A stretch of 28,863 nt of DNA, taken from Candidatus Bathyarchaeota archaeon. GTDB lineage: Archaea; Thermoproteota; Bathyarchaeia; Bathyarchaeales; Bathycorpusculaceae. The notes below the pieces were generated by a model, which was not told where the DNA came from, did not search any database, and saw only the letters and a list, made by a program, of their open reading frames with translations. Numbering within the stretch: position 1 is the first letter of the stretch; every line of letters begins with the position of its first letter. The position numbers were made by a program, and so were the translations under genes. The stretch lies in contig JAGTQT010000001.1 in assembly GCA_018396615.1 (NCBI GenBank), forward strand, positions 1 through 28,863, in the 5' to 3' direction. Below are positions 1 to 7,312 of this stretch, one piece after another.

Positions 1-30
1 TTCAACTTTCTTTCTTGCCTCCTCAATCAT
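1..30 (-). repeat. Inverted copy of the korB 3' end at the window edge
   Basis: The reverse complement of bases 1-30 matches bases 1185-1214 (the last codons of korB and first of korC) at 29 of 30 positions. The matching part begins ATGAT, then GAGGAGGCAAGAAAG. A natural repeat of this kind inside a coding gene is improbable; a fold-back chimera or assembly-end artefact is more likely. Confidence 0.8.
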
Positions 31-390
31 TCAGAGGAACTTGTTGAAACAGAAACCTACAATGTCAGCGAATGCGAGGTAGGGATCGTCTGTTTCGGCT
101 GTACATCACGTTCAGTATATGATGCTGTTGAACTAGCTGAGGCAAAAGGTCATAAAGTAGGGTACGTACGTCTCAAAACTATCTGGCCTTTTCCGGAAAA
201 AGCTGTAAAACAACTGTCCGAGGCGGCAAGCAAAATCATAGTTCCCGAAATGAATCTAAAACAGGTTTTTTACGAGGTTCAACGCGTCGTGGGAGATTCG
301 GCGAAGGTTGTTTCGCTGAACAAAATCGGCGGCGGTGTGCCTATTACTCCTGAGGAGTTGCTTGCAAAAATTGAAGAGGAGATCAGATGA
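1..390 (+). CDS. korA: 2-oxoacid:ferredoxin oxidoreductase, alpha subunit, C-terminal part (5' truncated)
   Basis: The frame is open from base 1 to a TGA at 388-390 and gives 129 residues, the C-terminal end of the alpha subunit of a 2-oxoglutarate-type ferredoxin oxidoreductase. The recognisable part runs from about codon 12 and includes VGYVRLKTIWPFPE and IIVPEMNLKQV, typical of the transketolase C-terminal-like domain that binds the partner subunits. The enzyme oxidatively decarboxylates a 2-oxoacid with CoA and reduces ferredoxin in the cytoplasm. The stop overlaps the korB ATG (ATGA), so the genes are translationally coupled. The first ten codons do not resemble the family; they coincide with an inverted copy of the korB 3' end (bases 1-30 against 1185-1214), so this bit is probably not genuine korA sequence. 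Confidence 0.88.
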   Translation, partial: FNFLSCLLNHSEELVETETYNVSECEVGIVCFGCTSRSVYDAVELAEAKGHKVGYVRLKTIWPFPEKAVKQLSEAASKIIVPEMNLKQVFYEVQRVVGDSAKVVSLNKIGGGVPITPEELLAKIEEEIR

Positions 391-1223
391 CTGAAGAATC
401 CTTCTCCATTAAGAAATATCTGCGCGACGTGCCTCTGCCGTTCTGTCCGGGATGCGGCGCCGTGACCGTCATGAGCGAGTTTCTCAAGGCAGTTCACGAG
501 ATAGGACACAGAAACTTGGACAAGTTTGTCTTTTGCAGCGGTATAGGTTGCTCCGCATGGATACCTTCACCCCATTTTAAAGCAGATTCAGTTCACACTT
601 TGCATGGACGAAGCATACCTGTGGCAACAGGCATCAAGCTTATACGCCCAGATGTTAACGTCGTCGTATTCGGCGGAGACGGAGATATCGTTGGTATCGG
701 TTTAAGCCACTTTATCCACGCGGCTAGACGAAATCTCGACATTTTTGTTATAATGGTTAATAACATGATCTACGGGATGACTGGTGGACAGGTCGCGCCG
801 ACCACGCCTTTCAAATCCAAAACTACGACTACTCCGTATGGAAGCTTTGAGTACCCGCTGGACGCTGCAAGGCTGGCTGCAACCGCGGGCGCCGCATACG
901 TTGCAAGATGGACAACAGCACAGGCGACTGAGCTGAGAAACTCGATGAAGAAGGCACTTGAACTTGAAGGCTTCAGATTTATTGAAGCTGTAAGCCAATG
1001 TCCTACAGCCTTTGGAAGACGCGCAGGCTTCAAAAACGCAGGTGAAATGGTGAGATGGTTTAGAGACAATGCGATTTCTCTTAAAGAGGCTGAGAAGCTA
1101 GCTGAAGATGAGCTTGCAGGCAAAATAGTCACCGGTGAGTTTGTTCAAAGACAGAGATTGACCCTTAACAAGTTTGTTTACCGCATGATCGAGGAGGCAA
1201 GAAAGAAAGTTGAAGAGATTTGA
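387..1223 (+). CDS. korB: 2-oxoacid:ferredoxin oxidoreductase, beta (TPP-binding) subunit
   Basis: This 278-residue protein is the thiamine-diphosphate and Fe-S subunit of the KOR complex. It carries out the decarboxylation and passes electrons towards ferredoxin. Visible motifs are CPGCG (C20, C23), GIGCS (C55) and SQCPT (C205), which together give the four cluster ligands of this family, and the TPP/Mg site GDGD (97-100) followed by NN (125-126) and IYGMTGGQ (128-135). HGRSIPVATGIK is also family-typical. The length is normal for KorB. The ATG overlaps the korA stop, and the 3' end overlaps the korC start, so korA-korB-korC form one operon. The choice of 2-oxoglutarate over pyruvate as substrate is inferred from similarity to KorB and is not proven by residues. 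Confidence 0.93.
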   Translation: MTEESFSIKKYLRDVPLPFCPGCGAVTVMSEFLKAVHEIGHRNLDKFVFCSGIGCSAWIPSPHFKADSVHTLHGRSIPVATGIKLIRPDVNVVVFGGDGDIVGIGLSHFIHAARRNLDIFVIMVNNMIYGMTGGQVAPTTPFKSKTTTTPYGSFEYPLDAARLAATAGAAYVARWTTAQATELRNSMKKALELEGFRFIEAVSQCPTAFGRRAGFKNAGEMVRWFRDNAISLKEAEKLAEDELAGKIVTGEFVQRQRLTLNKFVYRMIEEARKKVEEI

Positions 1224-1779
1224 AATTAGAATAGCGGGCTTAGGCGGACAGGGTATAGTCATGGTTGGGCAGATCATAGGCAGAACCGCAGTTTACGACG
1301 GAATGAACGTGGTTCAGACTCAAAGCTACGGAGCAGAGGCTCGAGGCAGCGGAGCCAAAAGCGAAGTTATAATCTCAGACGGCAAAATTGGCTTTCCATT
1401 TGTCCAAAAATGTGATGTGCTGGTAGTAATGAGTCAAGAGGCTGTTGACAAGAACCTTAAAGACCTGAAGCCTAGCGGAGTGCTTATTGTGGACAGCAGC
1501 ATTGTAAAAAGCGTCCCAACAAATGTTAAACGTGTCTATGAAATACCTGCCACAAAGATTGCAGAAGAGATGTTCAGCGAGAAAATGTATGCAAACATGA
1601 TCATCCTCGGCGCCTTTGCAAAAATCACCGGCATAGTGAGTGAAGAAAACGTGGAAAAAGCCGTGGCGGACACATTTCCGAGAGAGACGGCTGGCCCGAA
1701 CATAGAGGCAGTTAAAAAAGGAAAAAAGTCGGCAGCTTCACTTTATCGTTTGCATTCTCTGAATCTCGATAAACTGTAG
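1210..1779 (+). CDS. korC: 2-oxoacid:ferredoxin oxidoreductase, gamma subunit
   Basis: This 189-residue gamma subunit completes the KOR complex. The N-terminal IAGLGGQGIVMVGQIIG motif and the following TQSYGAEARGSGAKSEV are hallmarks of the pyruvate/ketoisovalerate oxidoreductase gamma domain, which forms the core that holds the CoA-binding and TPP-binding subunits together. The start is a TTG at 1210 inside the last codons of korB. No ATG fits, because the glycine-rich motif begins about ten residues after it. The 3' end overlaps the convergent winged-helix gene by 42 bases. No korD ferredoxin-like subunit is visible downstream; it may lie upstream of the window or be supplied by another ferredoxin. 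Confidence 0.92.
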   Translation: MKRFEIRIAGLGGQGIVMVGQIIGRTAVYDGMNVVQTQSYGAEARGSGAKSEVIISDGKIGFPFVQKCDVLVVMSQEAVDKNLKDLKPSGVLIVDSSIVKSVPTNVKRVYEIPATKIAEEMFSEKMYANMIILGAFAKITGIVSEENVEKAVADTFPRETAGPNIEAVKKGKKSAASLYRLHSLNLDKL

Positions 1780-2034
1780 GAACCTAGCACCTTTTTCAGT
1801 TATCAGATACGTTTCCCGCTGTGAAACCACAAGGTAGCCGCAGTTAACCATATAGTGAATGTACTTCTTTGTCTGCACATAATTTAACCGCGCGTTTTGC
1901 ATTATGCCATATTTGCTTTCGCCGTCTCTAGTTGACTTGACAGCCTTAAGTATGTCAGCCATTATGCCTACCCTGTCTCTGTATTTGAAAGCATGAAGAA
2001 AAGACAAGGAAAGCACTGACTTTATAGCAAACAC
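1738..2034 (-). CDS. Small winged-helix transcriptional regulator
   Basis: This 98-residue protein matches the general pattern of archaeal one-domain winged-helix regulators (HTH_45-like). KYRDRVGIMADILKAVK forms the first helix, IMQNARLNYVQTKKYI the helix-turn-helix, and YLITEKGARFLQFI the wing and last helix. The GTG start at 2034 has a GGGAG ribosome site about 7 bases upstream. An internal ATG at 1962 would cut into the first conserved helix and is less likely. The gene is divergent from the purM-purS-purL-purQ operon across 163 bases, which makes it a candidate local regulator of that operon or of itself. That role is inferred only from position. Its 3' end overlaps korC in antisense by 42 bases. 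Confidence 0.75.
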   Translation of the reverse strand: MFAIKSVLSLSFLHAFKYRDRVGIMADILKAVKSTRDGESKYGIMQNARLNYVQTKKYIHYMVNCGYLVVSQRETYLITEKGARFLQFIEIQRMQTIK

Positions 2035-2048
2035 TACTTCTCCCTCTG

Positions 2049-2058
2049 TGATTAATCA
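2049..2058. promoter_or_regulatory. Perfect 10-base palindrome in the leader of the winged-helix gene
   Basis: TGATTAATCA reads the same on both strands. It lies between the likely TATA box of the minus-strand regulator (TTTAAA around 2073-2080) and its GTG at 2034, close to the expected transcription start. Such placement suits an autoregulatory operator, but a 10-mer palindrome can occur by chance, so this is a candidate only. Confidence 0.3.
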
Positions 2059-2131
2059 ATAGTAGAACCGCGTTTAAAAACTTTATTACTTTTTCAAGTG
2101 AAGCAGAGGGCTCTAAGCATTTGCTTTAGTC

Positions 2132-2156
2132 AATAAACTTAAGTCAACTTATGTCA
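2132..2156 (+). promoter_or_regulatory. Candidate promoter/operator of the purM operon with 10-base tandem repeat
   Basis: AATAAACTT (2132-2140) is a plausible TATA element about 60 bases before purM. Overlapping it are two adjacent near-identical decamers, ACTTAAGTCA (2137-2146) and ACTTATGTCA (2147-2156), with 9 of 10 bases the same. One helical turn separates equivalent positions, which is what a protein binding one face of the DNA would need. The same stretch also contains the inverted pair TAAGT/ACTTA (2140-2151). Confidence 0.35.
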
Positions 2157-2197
2157 TTTTAGTGTATCGTTGAAACTTCAAAAGTAGGGAGAAACAA

Positions 2198-3277
2198 GTG
2201 CCCAGAAAGCTCTCGTACGCTGATGCTGGGGTTGACAGAAGGCTTAGAGCGGAATCAAAGAAAGCGCTCCGGTTTCTGCGGAAAACCTATCTGATGAGTC
2301 ATTATGGTGAAGTCGTTCAGCTCCCCTATGGAAATATCTTCCCTCTCGGAAGGAACCGTTTTCTGGACTTGCAGATAGAAGGAGTTGGAACAAAGGTTCT
2401 GATTGCTCAGCTTGCTGGAAAATACGACACTATCGGAATTGACGGCGTTGCAATGGCAGTTAACGACGTTATCCGCTCCGGAGCTAAGCCACTAGCCGTG
2501 GCAGACAACATACATGCACAGTTATCCGACCCAGTGCTTGTCAAGGAATGGATAAAAGGCTTGGCAAAAGGAGCAGTGGAAGCTGGATGTATCGTGCCAA
2601 GCGGAGAAATAGGCGATGTTCCTGATTTGATAAAAGGTCTTGTTGAAGGGAAAGGTTTTGACTTTGTCGTGGCAGCTGTAGGTGAGGTTTCAGAGAAAAG
2701 GCTGATCTCTGGAAGGAACATCAAGGCAGACGACATTGTTATTGGAATGCAGAGTTCTGGTGTCCATAGCAATGGCATATCATTGGCGAGACGGGTTCTT
2801 TTCCAGCAATGGGGTGGAAAATATGAGCCACATTGCGTGCTGGATGATATAGGTAGAGAGCTTGTTCTCGAAGTTTTGGAGCCTACACGGATCTATGTGA
2901 AGCCGTTGTTGGCAATCGCCGCGGAATGCGCTATAAAAGGGGCTGTTCACATTACTGGCGATGCCTATCTAAAATTTGAGCGTTTATCAAGATTCTCGAA
3001 AAACGTGGGTTTCGAGTTTAACAATTTTAATCCACAACCGATCTTCAAGCTTATTCAGAAAACAGCTTCTGAGATAAAAAGAAAGATAGCGGATGAAGAA
3101 ATGTTTAAGACATTTAATATGGGCTGGGGATTTGCGTTGGTGGCAGGGAAGGCTGAAAAAGACAAAATCATAGATATTCTAGCAAAATTTGGAGTTCATG
3201 CTGAACAGATCGGCAATGTAAAGGCAGCTAAGGGGATCAAGGTTCTCTACCAAGGAAAGAAGATTATTTTGAAGTAA
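2198..3277 (+). CDS. purM: Phosphoribosylformylglycinamidine cyclo-ligase (AIR synthetase)
   Basis: This 359-residue PurM performs ATP-dependent ring closure of formylglycinamidine ribonucleotide to aminoimidazole ribonucleotide, the fifth step of purine synthesis. The N-terminus LSYADAGVD is the classic PurM opening. It is followed by GTKVLIAQ, YDTIGIDGVAMAVNDV and SGVHSNGISLARR, all conserved in the PurM/PurL fold for nucleotide and substrate binding. The C-terminal half has HITGDAYLKFERL, where bacterial enzymes have a HITGGG-type loop; this variation is usual for archaeal forms. The GTG start at 2198 is supported by a GGGAG site about 8 bases upstream and by the position of the conserved N-terminus. 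It is the first gene of a purM-purS-purL-purQ operon. Confidence 0.93.
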   Translation: MPRKLSYADAGVDRRLRAESKKALRFLRKTYLMSHYGEVVQLPYGNIFPLGRNRFLDLQIEGVGTKVLIAQLAGKYDTIGIDGVAMAVNDVIRSGAKPLAVADNIHAQLSDPVLVKEWIKGLAKGAVEAGCIVPSGEIGDVPDLIKGLVEGKGFDFVVAAVGEVSEKRLISGRNIKADDIVIGMQSSGVHSNGISLARRVLFQQWGGKYEPHCVLDDIGRELVLEVLEPTRIYVKPLLAIAAECAIKGAVHITGDAYLKFERLSRFSKNVGFEFNNFNPQPIFKLIQKTASEIKRKIADEEMFKTFNMGWGFALVAGKAEKDKIIDILAKFGVHAEQIGNVKAAKGIKVLYQGKKIILK

Positions 3278-3333
3278 GCTTTGCCTTTTTGATGATGAAA
3301 GCACTTAAATTCAGCAGGTTTCAAGCTTAATTT

Positions 3334-3585
3334 ATGAAATACCGCCTGAAAATTCATGTCAGTCTTAAGCTGGGGCACAGCGATCCCGAGGGCGAAACTG
3401 CTGCAAGATTGCTTAAGGAACTTGGGTACAAGGTTGAAAGTGTAAGTGTTGGCAAAGTGTATACGGTGTTTCTTGAAGCGGCTAGCAGGAGGGAGGCTGA
3501 ACAGAAAGCGGAAGAAATGTGTAGACGGCTTTTGGCTAATCCTACTAAAGATGATTACATGATAGCGGTTGAGGAAATGAAATGA
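3334..3585 (+). CDS. purS: Phosphoribosylformylglycinamidine synthase, PurS subunit
   Basis: This 83-residue protein is the small dimeric PurS subunit that links PurL and PurQ and helps ammonia pass between them. The pattern fits the family: a first beta strand (YRLKIHVSLK), then DPEGETAARLLKELGY, a second strand VGKVYTVFLEA, and a C-terminal helix with CRRLLANP. The length is normal for PurS. The last codons overlap the purL ATG (ATGA at 3582-3585), giving translational coupling. It follows purM after 56 bases, where no strong ribosome site is apparent. Confidence 0.92.
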   Translation: MKYRLKIHVSLKLGHSDPEGETAARLLKELGYKVESVSVGKVYTVFLEAASRREAEQKAEEMCRRLLANPTKDDYMIAVEEMK

Positions 3586-5966
3586 CGCAGAGCCTTTTTA
3601 TTCGCAGGAAAACACTTTTTCCACTTTATGAGATCAACCTGCTCGGCGCCGAGGATAAGCAGCTTCTTGAAGTAAGCCGCGAACTCGGTGTAGGCTTGAA
3701 CTTGGGGGAAATGAAAAAGGTTCAAGACTACTTTCAGAGAAAAGAGCGTAACCCGACAGACGTAGAGCTGCAAACTATAGGGCAGACGTGGTCGGAGCAC
3801 TGTTTTCACAAGACATTCAAAGACAAGATCCAGTTTGATGGGAAAAAAATAGACAGCCTCTTGAAAACATACATTGCAAAAGCTACTGAAAAAGTTAATC
3901 CAAAATGGTGTTTCTCAGTTTTCGAAGACAATGCAGGCATAGTCTCTTTTGACAAAGATTACGGCGTCGCCATCAAAGTCGAGACCCATAACCATCCTTC
4001 CGCGGTGGAACCTTTCGGCGGAGCAGCCACAGGCACAGGCGGCGTCATCCGCGATATTCTGGGCGTTTGGGCAGACCCCATTGCGTGCACAGACATCTTA
4101 GGTTTTGGTCCACTGGACTTTGACTACAAGAAGCTTCCGGCAGGCGTTAAGCATCCGAAGTATGTTTACAGAGGCGTGGTTGCCGGCATAGGCAGCTACG
4201 GTAACAATATGGGGATTCCCACCGTGAATGGTGCAGTATGCTTTGACGAGAGCTATGTGGGAAACGTTGTTGTTTACTGTGGCTGTGTGGGTCTTCTTCC
4301 TTTAAGCAAGTTTAGAAAGAACGCTAAGGCGGGCGACATTATCGTTGTGGCTGGAGGAAGAACTGGTCTAGACGGGATTCACGGCGTTACTTTTGCTTCT
4401 GCTGAGCTTACGGAAAAGTCTGAGGCGGTTTCAAGACCGGCTGTGCAGATTGCCAACCCTATAGAAGAGGAGAAACTGAAGAGAGCCATCATCGAAATCA
4501 GAGACTCGGAGTTGGCATCTGCCATAACCGATCTGGGAGGAGGCGGCTTATCATCTGCTGTCGGAGAGACTGCAAAGAAGTTTGGCTGCGGCGCCGAAGT
4601 CGAATTGGACAAGGTTCCGCTTAAGCATAGCGGCATGGCTCCTTGGGAGATCTACGTTTCCGAGTCACAGGAACGAATGCTTCTAACCGTGCCTAAAGAG
4701 AATCTTGAAAAAGTCTTAGAAGTCTTTGAGAAAGAGGATGTTGAGGCTACCCCCATTGGGCGTCTTACGACTGATGGGGTTCTTATTTTGCGTTATGAGC
4801 GAGTCAAGGTTGCTGAGCTGGATATATCCTTTCTCTTTAAGCCACCTCACACAGTAAGAATTACAAAGTACGAGTCTCCGGAGTTTGAAGAACCAAGTTT
4901 TCCTGAACCTAGCGATTTATCAGAGATATTGAGGCGATTGCTTTCTTCGCCGAACATAGCAAGCAAGGAAAGCATTGTTCGCACCTACGATCATGAAGTT
5001 AAAGGAAACACGGTGATAAAGCCACTTCAAGGCGTGCATGCCGGCCCAAATGACGCGGCTGTTTTGAAGCCTTTGTCTGATTCTTGGAAGGGAATCGTTC
5101 TCTCATGCGGGATAAATCCTTGTTATGGAAAGATTGATCCCTACTGGATGGCTGCATCCGCAATTGACGAGGCGGTAAGGAATAACGTGGCTGTTGGTGG
5201 AAGAAGAATTGCCTTGCTTGATAATTTCACTTGGGGAAACCCCGAGAAGCCAGAAAGACTGGGTAGTCTTGTTAAGGCATGCGAAGCCTGCTATGACGTC
5301 GCAACCGCTTTGGGGACACCGTTTATCTCTGGGAAAGACAGCCTCTACAACGAATCTCCGCTGGGACCAGTGACACCTACCCTTTTGATAAGCGCGCTAG
5401 GCATAGTTCCCGACATTCGACTTGCAGTTTCAATGGAAACTAAAGCTTCAGGCGACATAATCTACCTTGTCGGAGAAACGTTCAAAGAACTTGGGGGGTC
5501 AGAATACTATAGGCTGAGAGGTGTTCTTGGAAAAACCGTGCCAAAGGTGCGAGTTGCACAGGTCCGTAGCGTTTTCAAGGCTGTTACTGCAGCCATTGAC
5601 TCTGGGCTTGTTAAGGCTTGCCATGACCTGTCGGAAGGAGGCTTGGCAGTGGCTGCTGCCGAAATGTGTTTTGCAGGTGGATATGGTATGAAGTTGGACT
5701 TGCGTAAGGTTCCACGGGAGGTATTTCTAGATCGCGATGACTATATTCTGTTTTCTGAATCAAATAGTCGATTTCTCGTAGAAATTTCTAAGCGGGGCAG
5801 CGCAGAATTCGAGAACCTAATGAAGGGTAAGCCCTTTGCAGCTCTTGGAAAGACTACGAGAGATAAAAGGTTGCGTTTCCTCGGGTTAAAAGGCAAAACC
5901 GTCTTGGAGGATTCTGTCGATGAGTTAGGGTCGACGTGGCGAAAAGCGCTTAGTAGCGAGGTTTAG
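3582..5966 (+). CDS. purL: Phosphoribosylformylglycinamidine synthase, PurL subunit
   Basis: This 794-residue small-type PurL is the ATP-dependent synthetase subunit that converts FGAR to FGAM using ammonia from PurQ. Characteristic segments include IGQTWSEHCFHKTFK, VETHNHPSAVEPFGGAATG and GGVIRDILGVWADPIA in the first half, then DLGGGGLSSAVGE and the repeated PurM-like fold with FISGKDSLYNE and CHDLSEGGLAVAAAEM in the second half. It lacks the N-terminal and glutaminase domains of the large bacterial enzyme, as expected when separate PurS and PurQ are present. It is somewhat longer than many small PurL proteins (about 720-780). It overlaps purS by four bases, and two bases separate it from purQ. 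Confidence 0.95.
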   Translation: MTQSLFIRRKTLFPLYEINLLGAEDKQLLEVSRELGVGLNLGEMKKVQDYFQRKERNPTDVELQTIGQTWSEHCFHKTFKDKIQFDGKKIDSLLKTYIAKATEKVNPKWCFSVFEDNAGIVSFDKDYGVAIKVETHNHPSAVEPFGGAATGTGGVIRDILGVWADPIACTDILGFGPLDFDYKKLPAGVKHPKYVYRGVVAGIGSYGNNMGIPTVNGAVCFDESYVGNVVVYCGCVGLLPLSKFRKNAKAGDIIVVAGGRTGLDGIHGVTFASAELTEKSEAVSRPAVQIANPIEEEKLKRAIIEIRDSELASAITDLGGGGLSSAVGETAKKFGCGAEVELDKVPLKHSGMAPWEIYVSESQERMLLTVPKENLEKVLEVFEKEDVEATPIGRLTTDGVLILRYERVKVAELDISFLFKPPHTVRITKYESPEFEEPSFPEPSDLSEILRRLLSSPNIASKESIVRTYDHEVKGNTVIKPLQGVHAGPNDAAVLKPLSDSWKGIVLSCGINPCYGKIDPYWMAASAIDEAVRNNVAVGGRRIALLDNFTWGNPEKPERLGSLVKACEACYDVATALGTPFISGKDSLYNESPLGPVTPTLLISALGIVPDIRLAVSMETKASGDIIYLVGETFKELGGSEYYRLRGVLGKTVPKVRVAQVRSVFKAVTAAIDSGLVKACHDLSEGGLAVAAAEMCFAGGYGMKLDLRKVPREVFLDRDDYILFSESNSRFLVEISKRGSAEFENLMKGKPFAALGKTTRDKRLRFLGLKGKTVLEDSVDELGSTWRKALSSEV

Positions 5967-5968
5967 CC

Positions 5969-6784
5969 ATGAAGCGTGTAGATATCAAGATTTGCATACT
6001 GCGTGTAGGCGGGACAAACTGTGATGCAGAAACCAAGCGCTCGTTTGAAGAGCTTGGCGCTAAAGCTGATATAGTACATGTAAACGAGCTTGTGAAACGC
6101 CGAAACCTCGCTGAATACAGCGCCCTAGTCTTTCCAGGAGGCTTTTCCTACGGCGATTACGTGCGTGCCGGAGCAATCTGGGCAAAGTGGATTCTCGCTA
6201 GATTGGGTAAAGAGCTTGAGGCTTTTGTCGATGACGGTCGCCCCATCTTGGGGATATGCAACGGTTTTCAAGTGCTCGTGGAGGCAGGGCTACTTCCAGC
6301 TTTTAATGGTATTAGCCAGCAGCCGGAGGCAGCGCTTGCCAGCAACGTTCGGGGCTACGGTTGCCGGTGGATTTCACTTAAGCATGAAAATATGGGAAAA
6401 TGCATCTTTACGCAGAAGGTGCCGAAAGGCAAGGTTCTGCGGATGCCTATCGCTCATGGAGAAGGCAGATTCGTTTTTCCGAAAGAAAAAGAAAAGGAGT
6501 TTCTGAAGAAACTTTACGACAACGATCAACTTGTCTTCCGCTACTGCACTGGCGACGGCGAATATGCGGAAGGAAGGTTTCCAGAGAACCCTAATGGCTC
6601 GTTTCACGATATAGCAGGAATCTGCAATCCAGAGGGAACGGTGTTCGGTTTGATGCCTCATCCTGAGCGGGCTTTCTACTGGTGGCAGCAGCCAGACTGG
6701 ACAAGCAAAACAAGGATGCCAGAGTACTGCGATGGAAAACTAGTCTTTGAAAGCCTGATAGATTACTTAGAGAGGAAGAGTTAA
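5969..6784 (+). CDS. purQ: Phosphoribosylformylglycinamidine synthase, PurQ glutaminase subunit
   Basis: This 271-residue class I glutamine amidotransferase hydrolyses glutamine and delivers ammonia to PurL. ILRVGGTNCDAET opens the domain. The nucleophile C97 lies in ILGICNGFQVL, the oxyanion region is FPGGFSYGDYVRAGA, and the catalytic His-Glu pair is in LMPHPERAF near the C-terminus. The length matches archaeal PurQ. It is the last gene of the operon. Its TAA stop (6782-6784) overlaps the stop of the convergent acetyltransferase gene within a shared TTAA. Confidence 0.95.
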   Translation: MKRVDIKICILRVGGTNCDAETKRSFEELGAKADIVHVNELVKRRNLAEYSALVFPGGFSYGDYVRAGAIWAKWILARLGKELEAFVDDGRPILGICNGFQVLVEAGLLPAFNGISQQPEAALASNVRGYGCRWISLKHENMGKCIFTQKVPKGKVLRMPIAHGEGRFVFPKEKEKEFLKKLYDNDQLVFRYCTGDGEYAEGRFPENPNGSFHDIAGICNPEGTVFGLMPHPERAFYWWQQPDWTSKTRMPEYCDGKLVFESLIDYLERKS

Positions 6785-7299
6785 CTCAGGAATTTTCCCA
6801 TAGTTATCTCATCAACGTATTTCCCACAAATCTTGTACTGTCTTCTGCTTCTTCCTTCAATTTTGAACCCAAACTTGCGGTAGAGTTTCATCGCTGGAAG
6901 ATTCGTAGAGAAGGTAGATAACGAGATTTTCTCCAGTCCCCTCTGTTTTTCAGTCCATTCCAGCAAATAATTCATCATGGCAGTTCCAAATCCTCTTCCT
7001 CTATATTTCTTTGCAACCGACATGCCCAAGAATGCGACATGTCTATTCTTCTCGTATTTGCCTTTAACAAGATGCGCCATTCCTACAGCTTTGCCATTTG
7101 TCTCTGCAATAATGGTGATGCCCTCTCGTTTTCTCACTTCTCGTATGGCTTCGTCCCAGTCTTCTCTTGAGCGATCAATGTCAAGATAGATTCTTTCCGC
7201 CGCAACGCTGTCAATTATATGTGTTATCGCTTTTGCGTCGCGCTCATCTGCTTCTCTGACTGTGAGCGTTTTACCATTTTTAAGCACATACCACTTCAC
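6781..7299 (-). CDS. GNAT-family N-acetyltransferase
   Basis: This 172-residue protein has the GNAT fold. There is an N-terminal strand-helix (LTVREADERDAKAITHII), a central strand FLGMSVAKKYR leading into the acetyl-CoA pyrophosphate loop RGRGFGTAMM, and the closing LSTFSTNLPAMKLYRKFGF motif typical of RimI/RimL-like enzymes. It transfers an acetyl group from acetyl-CoA to an amine on a protein or small molecule; the substrate cannot be read from the sequence. It starts with GTG at 7299, 13 bases after the stop of the pfkB-like gene, so it is probably the last gene of the purF-led minus-strand operon. The stop shares a TTAA with the convergent purQ stop. Confidence 0.85.
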   Translation of the reverse strand: MKWYVLKNGKTLTVREADERDAKAITHIIDSVAAERIYLDIDRSREDWDEAIREVRKREGITIIAETNGKAVGMAHLVKGKYEKNRHVAFLGMSVAKKYRGRGFGTAMMNYLLEWTEKQRGLEKISLSTFSTNLPAMKLYRKFGFKIEGRSRRQYKICGKYVDEITMGKFLS

Positions 7300-7312
7300 G
7301 TGCTTGCGCAGC

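Noticed and set aside
3290..3325. TGATGATGA resembling a C box of a C/D guide RNA between purM and purS
   Set aside because: No D box (CTGA) at a suitable distance and no terminal stem.
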